Below, in pieces: positions 34,841 to 46,939 of a stretch of DNA of 64,000 nt. The translations under genes and the position numbers were made by a program. The DNA is from Trichosporon coremiiforme. Taxonomy: Eukaryota > Basidiomycota > Tremellomycetes > Trichosporonales > Trichosporonaceae. The notes beneath the pieces are model-generated. The model searched no databases and was not told the origin of the DNA. It was given only the letters and a program-made list of their open reading frames with translations. The stretch lies in the NCBI GenBank assembly GCA_039545355.1, contig BCJJ01000009.1, forward strand, positions 1,343,757 through 1,407,756. The letters run 5' to 3'. Positions within the stretch are counted from its first letter, which is position 1, and each line of letters starts with the position of its first letter.

Positions 34841-36537
34841 TTAGAGGAGAGTGCCGCCGGCCTTGCGGTAGCGGTCGACACCAGCCTTGAGCTGCTCGAG
34901 GGTGAGGACTGGGTGTCAGCTAACGGTCCTCCAAGGTGGCAGCTGTGGTGTGCGCGCTGTTGGTAGGTTGATATCCCTGCGCTGCGTTCGCTCCGCTCAC
35001 TGCGCGCTAATACTCACAGATAAGAATGGTCGTCGGGGTAAGACGGATCCATGCAGGGGTCCATCCCTTGAAGAGGAAGAGGGGACCGTCCTTGGCGAGA
35101 CCGGTCTTGAGGACCTGGACGACACCCTCGTTGTTGGACGCGTTCATGATGCGGGACTTGAGCACATCGGCGGGAGAGCAGACAGTCGTGGCAAAGGTAC
35201 CGGCACCGAACGAGGCGAGGAAGTGGAGCGCAGGGCCGTCCTGCATGAAGCGCTGGAGCTGGGACTTGAACCAGTCGTAGGCACCGAGCTGGGACGCGTT
35301 CATGAGGACGGAGCGGATGGCGTTGGGGCCAACACCACGGAACCACGAGGCGATACCCTCGTCAACGGCCATGCGGTACAGACCCTGCACCGAGTTGCGG
35401 TAGTTGTAACGCTGGGCTGGCGGCTTGGCACGGTCGGCCTGCATGCGCACCATCATGAGCTCGGCGGGGTTGCCGAGCGTACCAGCGATACCTCCGGCGA
35501 TGGAACCGGCGACACCCATCTTCCACGCAGGGGGAGGGCCAGCCTCTGTAATGTTAGCTCACGAACTGGCAAGTGACAGCGGAGTGGGGCGAACGCACTG
35601 CCGCCGGCACCGTACGAGGGAGCACGCGACAGCAGCAGGGCCGAGGGCGATCAGAGCCGAAGCTCAGGCCATGGCCGCAATGCCGCAACAGGGGCAAGCA
35701 CGTAAGCGAGCGATAAGGATCTCCGGCATCGGATGCTCGGCTTCACCCGGGGACTCGAGTGACCTCGGTGGGCGAGCCCCCGGAGGTTTGCAGGACTCTC
35801 CCTGCTGAATCCATTTTGACTCAGGTCAGGGCGTGCGGCTGCGTGCGGCAGCGGCAGCGGCTGCAAGCGAGCAGCTGCCCACAAGCCGCATGCCTCGTGT
35901 TGATCGCGATCGCGGAGAAGGCTCGTGGGGGGAAGGACTCACCCTTGTGCATCAGGCCCTTGACCTGGTCGTACGCCGCGAATCGCATCATCGAGTAGGT
36001 CATCTGTCGGAGCAGCGTTCCCGTCAGTCCGTCGTAGAGTCCTCGGATGCCTGGATGTCAGCTATGATCGGAGGTCCAGTCTGAGCTGCTGAGGGCGCAG
36101 CGGAGGTCGCCGGACCGCTCGATGAGCCAGTGCTCGCGAGTCCGAGCATCCAGCGCATCCGGCGCCGACGCGCAGGCACGCGGCCGGGCCGCCCACCCGT
36201 CGGTTGTTTGACGGGGCAGTGCGACTTTCCGTGCGGCCGCGCGCTGCGGACGCCGACAGCGTTGCAGCGTACTCACCGTAAGTCTGGACGGTCTTCTTGA
36301 TCTCGGCAATCATGTGCTTCTCTCCGGTGACCTGGAGACGGACCTTGGTGAGGTCGAGGGGGTGGGTGATGGCACCGGCAATGGATGCAGCGACACCTTG
36401 TGCTGTCAGCGGGTTGTCCGTGCGGTGCGTGTGTGTGTATGTGTGCTGGGTGACTCACCTCCGAGCCAGAAGGGGTAGGGCTTCTTGGCGACGGGGGGCG
36501 GGACGCCGGCGGCGACGGCGGTCTTCTCTGAGCTCAT
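34841..36537 (-). CDS. DIC1: Mitochondrial dicarboxylate carrier
   Basis: Inner-membrane carrier of the SLC25 family, predicted to exchange malate/succinate for phosphate. There are five exons: 36537-36459, 36396-36277, 36050-35943, 35545-35018 and 34908-34841. Introns are 62, 226, 397 and 109 nt, giving 300 aa. Three ~100-residue repeats are visible. The carrier signatures are HPLDLTKVRLQ (repeat 1), NPAELMMVRMQADR (repeat 2) and SPADVLKSRIMNA (repeat 3), with the corresponding GIRGLYDGL, GIASWFRGV and GPLFLFKGW loops. The repeat-2 motif NPAELMMVRMQAD and the C-terminal LTPTTILIFLTLEQL point to the DIC branch rather than the oxaloacetate or oxoglutarate carriers. The two long introns carry no ORF of note. 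Confidence 0.93.
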
Positions 36538-37893
36538 GGTGGTGATATGGATGGGTGGATGGGGAAGAGTGTTGAGTCTAGGAGAGTCTAAGTACTAGGA
36601 TACAGGTAGCGTGTGTCGATACAGGGAGGGGTAGACCACTCGGTCGTCGCGGTGGGGAAGGCGGCAGGCGGACAGGCAGGAGACCGGAGGAAAGGGTATG
36701 CAATTGCCGCTGAGTGCTGAAACGAGCAGTCGAGTGAAGGGCAGGCGTGAGAACTCTGTGAGATTCCCGGCGCGTCTCTCTCCTGCGCGTCCTTTATACT
36801 GCCGTCTGCTCAAACTCGCCGTTCCGTGTGGATGCGCGTGCGGTGGATCTAGCGCCCAGCCCGCCCATCCCGCCCAACCCTGCCTCGACATTGCCCCGCA
36901 AAGATATCACGGACGCCCGGTGCATGCAACCCAGCTGTCTGTCGGCGCAAGGAGGCGCTTCCTGCGCTACCCCGCGGTACCCCGCATCACGCGTGGGCGG
37001 TCCGGGCACCTGTACGCTGGTATCGGTGGGCGGGGATTGGCCAGCGCTGGTGATGGGGCCACGATATCCGCCCGGTTCGTCACTGGACGCGCCCATCAGG
37101 ATGCTATTCTTCCTGCCATGGGGTTTTCCGACACAACGGAGATTGCCCCGGCTCTTGGCCATAGTGCTCTCTCGATGCTACGTGCTCCCTCGTCGTCCTA
37201 TCGCATTCGCTCGTTGTTCGCTCGTGGCTGCGGATGCACGGCGGCGTGTTCCCGTCGCCCTCGAACACTGCACGCCCCGGCTTGTGTACCTGGGTGGTGC
37301 AGAACGACGCCCAGACCCCGCCCCCAGCGCAACCAACGTACAAGGCACGATTAGCCAGGCATTAGCCGAGAGTGTAATGCCCAGTTGCTGCCCCAAGTAA
37401 CACTGTGGTCACATGTCCATTTCTCCGTGGACCCCGTAAACTCCCCAACGTTGTGGGCAAGGTACACGCACACCTTCCCTCTTTCTTTCGCCCCCCTCAT
37501 TGTGTTCCGCCAAGTCTGTGCATTCCATGTTCTGTCGCGCCAACAGATTTGGTACAGCAAACAATAGAAACAAGCAGCCACGGCTGGGACGCACGGCTCA
37601 GGCGCACGGCACGGGACACACGGCTCGGACAACAATGGCTGGGCTTGAGCCAAAGTGCAGTATCCTGGGCACGGGTAATTCAAGGAAATGGCAGACTGTG
37701 GGATGAAATTACCGAGAGGCCGAGTTATGCGCCATGTTCGCAGGGTGCAGTGCGGGGAAGGCTCACCCAACCCAACCAGACTCATACGTCAGCGGATGTC
37801 TTCCCCGGAATCTCCGTTTAGCGGACGGCCACATCCGCTCACTCATCTGCACCATCATCCTCGCTCGCCCCACACTGACGGCCTCACGGCACA
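36538..37893. other. Divergent intergenic region, DIC1 / flavodoxin-like gene
   Basis: About 1.36 kb between divergent starts. Short ORFs on both strands lack domains and coherent splicing. I see nothing beyond probable promoters. Confidence 0.4.
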
Positions 37894-38823
37894 ATGTTCC
37901 GTCTCCCGTCTCTGCCGTCTTTACCGTCTCGACTCCGGCCAGCTCTCCCACCTCGTCGTCCGATACGACATGCAATAGTGAGACGATCAAGCGAATGGTC
38001 CGCGGCCAAGGCGGCCGTCGACGAGCAAGTCGACGCATGGAAGCGTCAACACGGGGACCGGAGAACGTTGCTCGTCGTGTACCACTCACGAACGGGCGGG
38101 GCAGCGCAAATGGCAGCCGAGGCCGCGCGGGGCGCCCTCGAGGGTCTCGAACGCTCCGAAGCGGTCCCCGACCTGCAGGCGTGCTGGCAGACAACGGAGT
38201 TCCGCGCCCCCGCAGGGCTCTCGGCGTCCACAGGACCGAATCCCGACTCGGGCAACTCTACAGCGATTCCTCCGGATATCTCTGCAACATCAAAGTCGGG
38301 GGAGATTTCCGGCCCCGCGGGCTCCGACCCGTCCTCGTCTTCTTCAGCCTCCTCGGGCGCCTCCTCATCTTCCGAGACAAGCTTTGCAGCCACTGAGAGT
38401 CCGGAGTCCGAAGACGAGGGGCATGTCGATATCAGAATCCTGCCCGCACCGCTGGCCGGCCCCGTGGACCTCCTCACCGCCAGTGGCTACCTCTTCGTCT
38501 GTCCCGAGAACCTCGCGGCCATGAGCGGGCCAATGAAGGACTTCTTCGACCGCTGTTTCTATCCCGTGCTGAACCGGCTGAACGGGCGACCGTACCAGGC
38601 GCTCATCTGTGCTGGCTCTGACGGCGCGGGGGCGGCCAAGCAGCTGGAGCGGATAGCCACGGGTTGGCGGCTGAAGAAGGTCGAGGAGACTGTCATCGCC
38701 ATCGTCAAGGCACAATCTGAGGAGAGGGTGTACGCACTCAAGGAGCTCAGTGAGGACGACAAGGAGAAGTGCAGAGAGGCCGGGATGAGGATAGCGGTCG
38801 GGCTCAGCGTGGGCATGTTCTAG
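37894..38823 (+). CDS. Flavodoxin-like / NADPH-dependent FMN reductase family protein
   Basis: Single exon, 309 aa. The N-terminus (residues 1-35) is Arg/Pro/Ser-rich without acidic residues, which suggests a mitochondrial presequence. The flavodoxin fold begins with RTLLVVYHSRTGGAAQMAAEA, whose S-R-T-G-G loop is the FMN-phosphate site. A Ser-rich low-complexity insert follows (residues ~110-165). The second half has GYLFVCPENLAAMSGPMKDF and FDRCFYPVLNRLNGRPYQAL, the usual third flavin loop and strand. Next is GSDGAGAAKQLERIATGW. The likely role is a flavin-dependent redox step, but the substrate is unknown. The internal Ser/Glu-rich insert is unusual for this compact fold and was not explained by an intron. 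Confidence 0.75.
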   Translation: MFRLPSLPSLPSRLRPALPPRRPIRHAIVRRSSEWSAAKAAVDEQVDAWKRQHGDRRTLLVVYHSRTGGAAQMAAEAARGALEGLERSEAVPDLQACWQTTEFRAPAGLSASTGPNPDSGNSTAIPPDISATSKSGEISGPAGSDPSSSSSASSGASSSSETSFAATESPESEDEGHVDIRILPAPLAGPVDLLTASGYLFVCPENLAAMSGPMKDFFDRCFYPVLNRLNGRPYQALICAGSDGAGAAKQLERIATGWRLKKVEETVIAIVKAQSEERVYALKELSEDDKEKCREAGMRIAVGLSVGMF

Positions 38824-39399
38824 CCGGACGCTTCGTCTCGTCACAAGATGTGGACACGATCGCTGTCATCCGGTTCCGCTCAATCTGCGACGGCTCTGAG
38901 GGGTTGATACATCGACAGGGCGAGCAGAGTCTATCCGGAAATTCTCATGCGGCTCGTTCCCCGGCTATCTCCAACTCTCGCCAATCTCTTGCAGACCACT
39001 CGCAGCAATCAGCGCTACGTCCTGCGCTCTGAACTCCCGTTTGCGTCTTGGAAATACATGGATCAGAAGTGACAGGAGTGCGAACACTTTGACATCGGCT
39101 GCGGGCAGTTAGTGCAGCTGGGCATAGCAGAACGCGCGCTTCGAGGCAACGGACTCATGTGGTGGAGGATAGAGCCGGTCCAGCACCGTGTCCAAGGTCA
39201 TGCCACCTGCGGTCACTGACCTCACCGTTGACCTGAAACTGACTGGAACAATGCATACTCGTCCTTACGGGGAGCTCTCCTTCACCGGCATCGAGAGCGG
39301 ATGTTCCTCCTCAGCGTGGATTTGACCTGAGCGGAACTAAAAATGGTCCGCCTCCACATGCACAGACTACCCTCATCGTGGTTGCTAACTACTCATTCT
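38824..39399. other. Intergenic interval before the minisatellite
   Basis: 576 bp with no gene seen. It contains the 3' region of the flavodoxin-like gene. Confidence 0.35.
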
Positions 39400-40490
39400 T
39401 TGGACGAGGTCGGAGACAGGCCTGGCTAGTTTCGCCCTCTCCCACGGGTGCCCTCTTGACCTTTTCTTTCTTCGGGGGGCTATCGAGGTCGGAGAGAGCC
39501 TTCGCTAGTTTCAACCTCTCCCACGACAGCCCCGAGCCACCCTCCACTCACCTCCACCTTTGGAAGACGAATCGTGGTCGGACACGGTCGCCTCTGGGGG
39601 AGCGTCTTCAGCGGTACATTGGCGTCGGAGAAGGGAAGTTTATTGCTATTCCAAATCTCCCCAGGGCCGTCCACTGGCTGCAACACATCTCATTTTGGGT
39701 CGAGCTTGCAGGCTTGCGTCTCTACATTCAACCTCTCCCACGGGTGTCCGCGATCTGACATCAACCCCGACTCCCAAAGAAAGAGTTTTCGGGTTAGAGA
39801 CAGCCTTGGCTAGTTTCAACCTTTCCCACGGCTGTCACCCCAACCTCCACCCACCTCCACCCACCTCCACCCACCTCTACCCCCTTCTTTGGAAGAACGG
39901 GGTCGGGGCTGGAGACTTGTCTCGCTAGTTTCAACGTCTCCCACGAGTGCCCCGATATCCAGGAGATCAGGAGAACATTCTTGGGAGAGGAATCGAGGTC
40001 GGAGACAAGCTTGACTAGTTTCACCCTCTCCCACGGGCGCGCACTTTCAGCTATCTCTTCTTCGGAGGAATATCGAGCTCGGAGACAGGGTCTGCTAGTT
40101 TCGATGTCTCCCACGGGCGATTGCCTTTCTGCCGTGGACGCAAATACTCTTTCTTTGGGACTCGAGGTCGGAGACAGGCTTGGCTACTTTCAGCCTCTCC
40201 CACGGCTGCCCAAGCCATCCACCACCTCCACCTCCACTTACCTCCACCTATTTCTTCTTTGGCGGAGGAATCGAGGTCGGAGGCAGGCTCTTCTAGCTTC
40301 AACCTCTCCCACGGATTCCCGACCTCCAGGAGAACGTTCTTGGGAGAATTGGGAGAAGAACGAGCTCGGAGACAGGACGGGCTAGTTTCAACCTCTCTCA
40401 CGGTCGCACTTTTCCAATTATTGTTTTCTTGGAGGGTCAAGGTCGGAGACCGCCTTTCGCTAGTTTCAAGGTCTCCCACGGTGCCCTGCG
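39400..40490. repeat. Degenerate minisatellite, about 12-13 units of ~80-105 bp
   Basis: A core of the type GAGGTCGGAGACAGG, then CTAGTTTCAACC and TCTCCCACGG, recurs at about 39403, 39488, 39700, 39793, 39902, 39985, 40070, 40160, 40272, 40356 and 40436. More decayed units lie near 39570 and 39625. Most units are preceded by TTCTTTGG or TTCTTGGGAG plus GAATC. All lie in the same direction. Spacers are CT- or CCACCT-rich and differ between units. Units on the minus strand are partly open in frame (V-E-T-S-Q-A-C-L-R-P-R), but frames differ from unit to unit, so coding is not supported. Confidence 0.85.
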
Positions 40491-43400
40491 ACTGTATACC
40501 CTTCGAGCTGGTAAAAGGTCTCCATGCATGTCACTCACGACGCCTCCGTCTACGCTCGGACCCGCTCGTCAGTCTAGTACGGGTAGAGATGCCTCTCGGG
40601 GCTCCTCGGAACGTCACATTAGACTGCAGCCTACCGTCGTGACTCGGGACGTGGTTGGCCTGGTCTCGGAATAGTTAGTCGTGGGTTGTTGGTGGAGGAG
40701 CTCCGCACGAGCTATTCTCTCGATCCGCCGCTAGGCCCAAGAGCTAAGGCGTCACCCGAACAGTAGTGGCCCTCACAGCTGCTGGACTGGGTGAAGGACC
40801 CATGACCGCGGTTTGTGGGAGTGTGAGACCAAGTGCCCCAAACCACCGACAACCATCAGAAGACAGCCAAGTGAATGCCGGACATATGCAACACCCTCTG
40901 ATGAAGGCGTGGAAGTAGCCCGGAAGTGTTCATGATCGTACTACCTCTCGAATGTCCGCTCGCGCGCTCGTTCGAAGACGGCTGACGGTCACGGCTGGCC
41001 ATGCCGAAGCGCGTCGCGTACCGCCTCTTGTCACACAAATCACACCGCAGCTCGTGCCGCAGAGGTACACTCCAGTGGCGGTAGAGTTCGGATTAGAGTT
41101 CAGCTCTCACAGCGTGACTTCCTTCGCTGTTGACTTTTGCTCAGTTCGGTGCCTGGGGGCCTCACCTTGAGCTTCTAGCTTCACCATTAGAGTATCTACA
41201 CTTGGAAATTGCCTGTTCGGCATCGTGCGTATGTCTCTCGACAATCTGCGATGGCGAGCGACTTCCCAGCTACCCTGTCACCCATGCTCACACACTGCGT
41301 ACACGAGACGGGAATGTGGTAGCTTGGTTCCTAGGGATGCCCGCTGCAGTGGGAGGAGTGCCTAGCCGTGCCGAGTTGTAATCGGCGGTGCACACTCACT
41401 TCAGTCTTCACGAGGAACCAAGTGGGCGCGGTGCAGCATGTGAAGTCTGCTTGTGCTGAGCATATCGAACAACCCGAGCGCACAGCTCGCGTTGTTGTTT
41501 CGCTTCTTCGAGCATGTGATGTCTCGCTTCAATGACAATGATCGGAAGTGATCGCAGAGTCGACATGTCGACGCCGGTTTCAATGGACGCAACGAAGAGG
41601 GGAGCGCGGGAGACGTGACACTCGACCACCTGAGACTGTCTGCTGGGTTGACCGATCATGGCGACGATCAAACCGGTCGTCTGTCGGTAGAGCGCCAGGC
41701 GGTGTTGATTACGTTCATGACCTGTCCATTCCTCGGCGTACTCGCAGCATCAAACATCGATTGACGTGAGCCACATTGAGCCAGGCGACCGGTCTGTCTG
41801 TTGGGTCCGGAATCCGGTTGCTCAGCCGGAGATCGAGTGACCGAGCCTTGGTCGTATGCCTCCCATCATCCCATCAGCCAGTGTCTACGGCTTGCTGTAG
41901 GCGGAGCTCGGAGCTTTTCTTCAACCGCCAATGCCAGGCAGACGCCTCAGGATAGTATGGGATGCAAGACAAGATAAGATCGGTGAGCTTGCCTAATTAC
42001 ACTCCTGAAGCGTATGCATACGAGTTCGCCTGCCCGTTCAAGATTCGCCGTGCACGCCGCGCAGCGAGCGCCGTGCGCCGCCTCATCATCGCCCCTCCTT
42101 CTGGCGGCCGAGAGCGAATGAACGCCGTCAGCACAGGCGTAGGAAGAGTTCCTCTCACAGGGCGGGCAGAGCCCACTCTAAGGGAGAGTTAAGGACCGTT
42201 GCAGGTCGAATAAGCGGGACGAGGCAAAACGTAATACGTCCCCCTTGGGGAACCAGTGTGCAACTCTAATTGCACCTCGAAAGTGAAAACGGGGCCCTTG
42301 TGCTGGGTGTCTGGTGAGCCCGAGAGTGATGAAGCGCAGGAGTGCGTGGTGGACGCTCGGTGGGCTTGCTCGGTGCTCCGTACCTCCGTCAGAGGCACTT
42401 GGGATTGTGAAAGCACAAGTCGTCTACTTTCACGCCGAGATGCTTGGCGGACTGTGCCCACTTTAATGCATCTCATTCAGCCAGGAGATCTGTTCAATCT
42501 GTTCAGCCATACTGCGAAGCGGTTGTTGTATACCCAGATTGGTCTACAATACATGAGTGCAGTCTGTTGGACTATTCCAAACGGGGTACGGTGCTCAAGA
42601 GGCATGGGGCATGGAAAATTAGAGAATTGCAGGGCGGGCCGGATGGCCGGGTTGTAGCGGATGGCCCGTGTCCTGTACGTCAGCCAGCAGCCTGACTACG
42701 GTTTCATAGTCCGAATGTGGACGTTGTGGATACCGCCTCCTCTGCTCTCACGCCCGACCCGGATCCAGCATCCCCCCTCTTGCATTCCAGGACAAGCCGG
42801 CCAGCCGACCCACTGCCCATCCTTGTGCATCGCGGCTGCCTCACACATACACAGTGCACGCAGCGCATGCCGTCAGCCTCGCCGCAACGTTCCTGCGTGT
42901 ACGTACGAACGCGTCTACGCGGCACACTTGACCCAGGCCGCAAGGTTCGGCTAGCCCCTTTACATCCTTGGGTGCAGATGCATGGGAGTGTGCACCGTGC
43001 CAAGAAGCACTATGCACACTAGCGCACAGAGGGGCACTGCGAAGAACCCGGTTCCCCCATTCAAGGCCAAGCGATCAAGCTGCAGCCTGCCGCGAAAGTG
43101 AACGCTAACGGTGCGGGCAGCATTCACGGTAGCAGACGCGGTACAGGCTGACACTGCGTACGTCCGACCTAGTTGCGGCGCCGTGCACGCCGTGTTCGCT
43201 CGGACTGCGGGCAGGAGAGGGTGCGACGATCGCCGCCCTGCCCTCCCTGGCTCCAGGATGAGGACCAGCTCGCGCTACCGCCGATTGCTCTTTGCTGCGC
43301 CCGGCAGCACCCGCGCAATCACGCTCGGACTCACGCACCTCAGAGTTGCTTGCCTGCGCTGATCTAGGATTTTCGCAGTTGCCATCCAAACACGGCGCGC

Positions 43401-44203
43401 GTTCTGTCGCGTCTGGCGTCACTGGAAGCGCAGGGCGTCCGATGGCGCAGGAGAGCTTGTATTGCTTAGCGCCGCGCCACTGCGCCCCTGCCCATGTGTC
43501 CAGTTTTGGCTGACTGTGACAGGCTGACGGTTCCTCTCGCAGCTAGCTTGCACCTGGCTTTGTCACGTCCGCCCGCTTCAAAGACTGCAAGCCTGGGAGC
43601 CACGGGCTACGGGCTACGGGCTACGGGTCGCTCGCAAACTCAAAGCAGGAACGTTGGAGGAACGTTAAGGGGAGCTTTCAGGGTGCAAGCCGTTCTCCCC
43701 AGGAACCTTCAGGGAACGGGGGAAAGGGAAGCATCAAGCGCACGACGTAAGACAAACGACCACCCACCGGCACACGCTTCACCACTTGGCGACGAGTGAA
43801 CGATCACTGCTAGCCTCCGCACACAGATCGAGCAACCACCGACCCGTGTTTAATACCTGATGCACAACGCCCTTCCCTCTTCTCTCTCCCATCCTTCTCC
43901 CCCTCCTTCTGTCCCTCCCCTTTCTTCCGTTGTCCCTCTTTTTCGACCGGTCGAGCAGAGCAACGACGACTCTCCGCCACCGACGACGACACACCGACTT
44001 CGACCTCGACAACCACCCCGACGCGATCGACAACCGACCGACAATCGACGTCCTGTCGCCTCGTTCTCGCCGACCTTTCTCCTGTACGACCGTCACTCGA
44101 CCCGCCCCATCGTCGGACGCCCCATCACAACAATACGCTTTATAGATTCTAGATTCTCTCATCACTGTTCCACAGCCGACATTCTTTTGTATCACTCCCG
44201 GTA
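40491..44203. other. Large gene-poor interval (3.7 kb)
   Basis: No ORF longer than ~140 codons has domain support, and no exon chain was found on either strand. A short ACGGGCT tandem repeat (about 3.5 copies) lies at 43602-43628. From 43860 on, CT/ACGA-rich sequence looks like the promoter and leader of the carboxypeptidase. The middle could be relic sequence too decayed to recognise. Confidence 0.45.
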
Positions 44204-46228
44204 ATGCTCGCGAACACCCTCCTCCCGCTGCTGGCTGCGGCGGCCTCCGCCCAGGCGGCGCCCCCCTCTGTTCCCCCTGTTGCCGACACAGTCCAGACGT
44301 TCAAGCACCACGACAACAACGGATCCGGCGTCTCCGGCTACAACGTGTCGTCGTCGTGGTCCTACAACTACACATGGTCCACGGACGGCAAGGGTCCCGT
44401 CAAGACTGAGACGAGCGGCGGGTCCCACGTCGACGTCCAGACCATTGGCGAGCTCACGAAGAACCTGACTGAGCAGCTTAAGAGCACTGTCGACGGCGCG
44501 CTCAAGGAAATTGCCGAGGACGTCCGCAAGCTTCAGTCGCAATTCTTCCATGACATTGAGAAGCTCCCCAAGCTCTTCGACTCGGATGCCGAGCTCGGCA
44601 AGTCGCTCCTCGACAACGGCTACCTCTCCGTGTACCAGCACATGGCGGACGACGGCGAGATCAACCCCGAGGGTAACTCGTACATTAACTTGCTCGACGA
44701 GCAGCCCGCCGACAGCCCGGCCGACGATGGCGACGGTGTTTACGGCCCCTTCTGCTTTGACCAGAAGATCTCTCACTTTGACAGCAGCCAGCAGGGCACC
44801 TTCTGCCAGCGCTACTGGGTCGCGCCCAATGAGTGGAAGGCTGGCGGTGCCGTCATCCTGCACGACGCCGGCGAGTCTGAGGCTTCCGGCTCGACCCTCT
44901 ATATGAAGAAGGGTCTGCTGCACCACCTCATGGTCAACACCCACGGTCTCGGCATTGTCCTCGAGCACCGCTACTACGGCAAGTCGACGCCCCTCGACTC
45001 GTTCTCGACCGACAACATGCGCTTCCTCAACCTGAAGGAGTCGCTCGAGGACTCGGCCAACTTCATCCGCAACTTCAAGCTGCCCGAGGGCGTCACTGTC
45101 GAGGGCGCCAACGCCGACACGTTCAAGCCCAACAATGCTCCGTGGATCTACCAGGGCTGCTCGTACCCCGGTGCCAAGGCCGCGTTCATGCGCCAGCAGT
45201 ACCCCGACATCGTCTTCGGTGCTGTTGCCGGCTCCGCTGTCACGGCGGCCGTCGACGAGTTTGCCGAGTACTACGACGCCTTCCAGAAGTACTACTACAA
45301 CCAGGACTGCGTCAAGGGCATCCAGGGCGCGATCAAGGTTATTGACGAGTGGCTCGACGACGAGAAGAAGGCTCCCGCCATGAAGTCGCTCTTCGGTGCT
45401 GCCACCCTCAAGAACGACGACTTTGCCTACTTCCTCCGCTGGCCTCTGCAGTTCCAGAAGCGCTCCGTTCCCAGCGGCAAGGCTGCCATCCCCGACGCCT
45501 TCTGCAGGACGCTTCAGCAGGACACGAAGCCGATCCAGGTCGCCGGCTCCGAGGTCCCCGGCGCCGTTGTCAACTTTGCCAACGCTACCCGTGTCTGGAT
45601 CCGCAACACTGGCTCGTGCGGTCGCAACGAGTCGACGCTCGCCGAGTGCTACGACACGTCTGACGGCAGCCCCGCCGCCGAGAAGCGCAAGGCCGACTCG
45701 CTCCGCGACACCTGGCGCCCGTGGATTTGGCAGCAATGCACCGAGTTCGGCTACTTCTTCGGCCCCGCCAAGGCGGGCGGCGTTCTCTCGAAGCACCTGA
45801 CTTACGATGTGCACCACCGCGTGTGCCGCCACTCCTTCCCTCCCGGCTCCAAGTTCCAGATCCCCGACCGCCCCGACACGGAGAAGGTGAACTGCCACGG
45901 CGGGCGCGAGATCAACGTCGAGCGCGTTCTCTTCACCGCCGGCGAGCAGGACCCCTGGCGCCCCGCCATGCCCAACGCCGACGGCGTCAACCGCCCCAAC
46001 ACGACCAGCCAGGCGCAGTACCTGATCCCCGGCGGTGGCCACTGCTGGGACTCGCAGGGATACGCCCAGATCGACTCGGGCGGCGGCCAGGACGGAAAGG
46101 AGGGCGAGCCGGAGCTGATCCGCAACACGCACAACTTCCAGATGGGCATCGTCAAGGCGTGGCTCAACGAGTGGAAGAAGCCCGGACGCCGCTCCATCGA
46201 GAAGCGCCAGCGTATCCGTGTCCTCTAA
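44204..46228 (+). CDS. Secreted serine carboxypeptidase, peptidase family S28
   Basis: Predicted secreted or vacuolar Pro-Xaa/dipeptidyl type serine peptidase. Single exon, 674 aa. Residues 1-18 are a signal peptide. Residues ~20-170 are an N-terminal extension rich in Asn-glycosylation sites. The S28 core follows: FCFDQKISHFD, GTFCQRYWV, VLEHRYYGKSTP. The catalytic serine is Ser320 in QGCSYPGAKAA, with Asp583 in AGEQDPWRP and His613 in GGGHCWDSQG. All three are present and ordered Ser-Asp-His. Cysteines in CFDQ, CQRY, CVKG and CRHS fit disulfides. A basic C-terminal tail ends the protein. High GC and C-ending codons suggest strong expression. A long antisense frame over this gene is a codon-bias shadow. 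Confidence 0.93.
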   Translation: MLANTLLPLLAAAASAQAAPPSVPPVADTVQTFKHHDNNGSGVSGYNVSSSWSYNYTWSTDGKGPVKTETSGGSHVDVQTIGELTKNLTEQLKSTVDGALKEIAEDVRKLQSQFFHDIEKLPKLFDSDAELGKSLLDNGYLSVYQHMADDGEINPEGNSYINLLDEQPADSPADDGDGVYGPFCFDQKISHFDSSQQGTFCQRYWVAPNEWKAGGAVILHDAGESEASGSTLYMKKGLLHHLMVNTHGLGIVLEHRYYGKSTPLDSFSTDNMRFLNLKESLEDSANFIRNFKLPEGVTVEGANADTFKPNNAPWIYQGCSYPGAKAAFMRQQYPDIVFGAVAGSAVTAAVDEFAEYYDAFQKYYYNQDCVKGIQGAIKVIDEWLDDEKKAPAMKSLFGAATLKNDDFAYFLRWPLQFQKRSVPSGKAAIPDAFCRTLQQDTKPIQVAGSEVPGAVVNFANATRVWIRNTGSCGRNESTLAECYDTSDGSPAAEKRKADSLRDTWRPWIWQQCTEFGYFFGPAKAGGVLSKHLTYDVHHRVCRHSFPPGSKFQIPDRPDTEKVNCHGGREINVERVLFTAGEQDPWRPAMPNADGVNRPNTTSQAQYLIPGGGHCWDSQGYAQIDSGGGQDGKEGEPELIRNTHNFQMGIVKAWLNEWKKPGRRSIEKRQRIRVL

Positions 46229-46939
46229 GCGCCGTCGAGCGAAGCGAGACTGCTCGATTCCTCGTATCGTGGCAGCGAGGCCGTGCCGAGCTTCCACCCT
46301 CCCGCTCACAGCGGGGCGCCTGCCAAGTGCAGAGCGCGAGACACTCAGAGGTGAAAGCACCTCCCCCTCCGTGTCCAGCACGAATTCTAGACGTATACCA
46401 TAGTATCACCCGACATTCTTTCACGCGGTGAAACCCCTTCATGCACCACGACAGACATTGCCATGTTACCTGTAACGAGCGCCGAGCGGAGCGAGGTGCC
46501 AGCGAGGTGCGAGTAGTCTGGACTGACTGAGCAGGCAAGGGGGATGGCCGAGCAAGGTAAGGGTCAGACGTTGCGGGTGGTGAGCCGCGCGTGGCTTACG
46601 TGAATAGCCTCGAATGCTCGGACGAACCGCGTACCGCGTACGGCGGGATCAGATGTGCCAAGCAAAGGTCGAAACAAGGGGGGATGGGGAACCAAACAAA
46701 CCCTTTGCCTTTTCACGTTTTCGTCAGGTTCGTCAGTTGAGTGTCAGCCCAGGAAAGGCAATGGTATGGTAAAATACATTTGGTCAAAACAACAAAGTAC
46801 AAAGCGTCCAGAGGGGGCTGTGTCGTTCACTTCACTTCCTAGAGCATTAGGGTGGGCGGAGCAATATGTCGAAGGGGGAGAGCTGAGATGGAGGGTCTGA
46901 GGTCGAGGTCACATCGAGTCCGAGCACAAGAGAACGTGC
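46229..46939. other. Convergent 3' intergenic interval
   Basis: 711 bp between the 3' ends of the carboxypeptidase and the small GPI-type gene. No gene is seen. AT-richer stretches at 46400-46420 and 46765-46800 may hold polyadenylation signals. Confidence 0.4.

Noticed and set aside
39400..40490. CRISPR-like appearance of the repeat/spacer array
   Set aside because: The host is a eukaryote, units are degenerate and much longer than CRISPR repeats, spacers are low-complexity, and no cas-like genes exist.
41640..41720. tRNA-like fragment (tcggtagagcgccag)
   Set aside because: Only a D-arm-like string; no matching acceptor stem or T arm could be folded.
44192..46381. 729-codon minus-strand ORF opposite the S28 peptidase
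   Set aside because: It is a mirror of strong codon bias (C/G at third positions); it is Leu/Val/Arg-rich with no domain, while the plus frame has a full catalytic triad.
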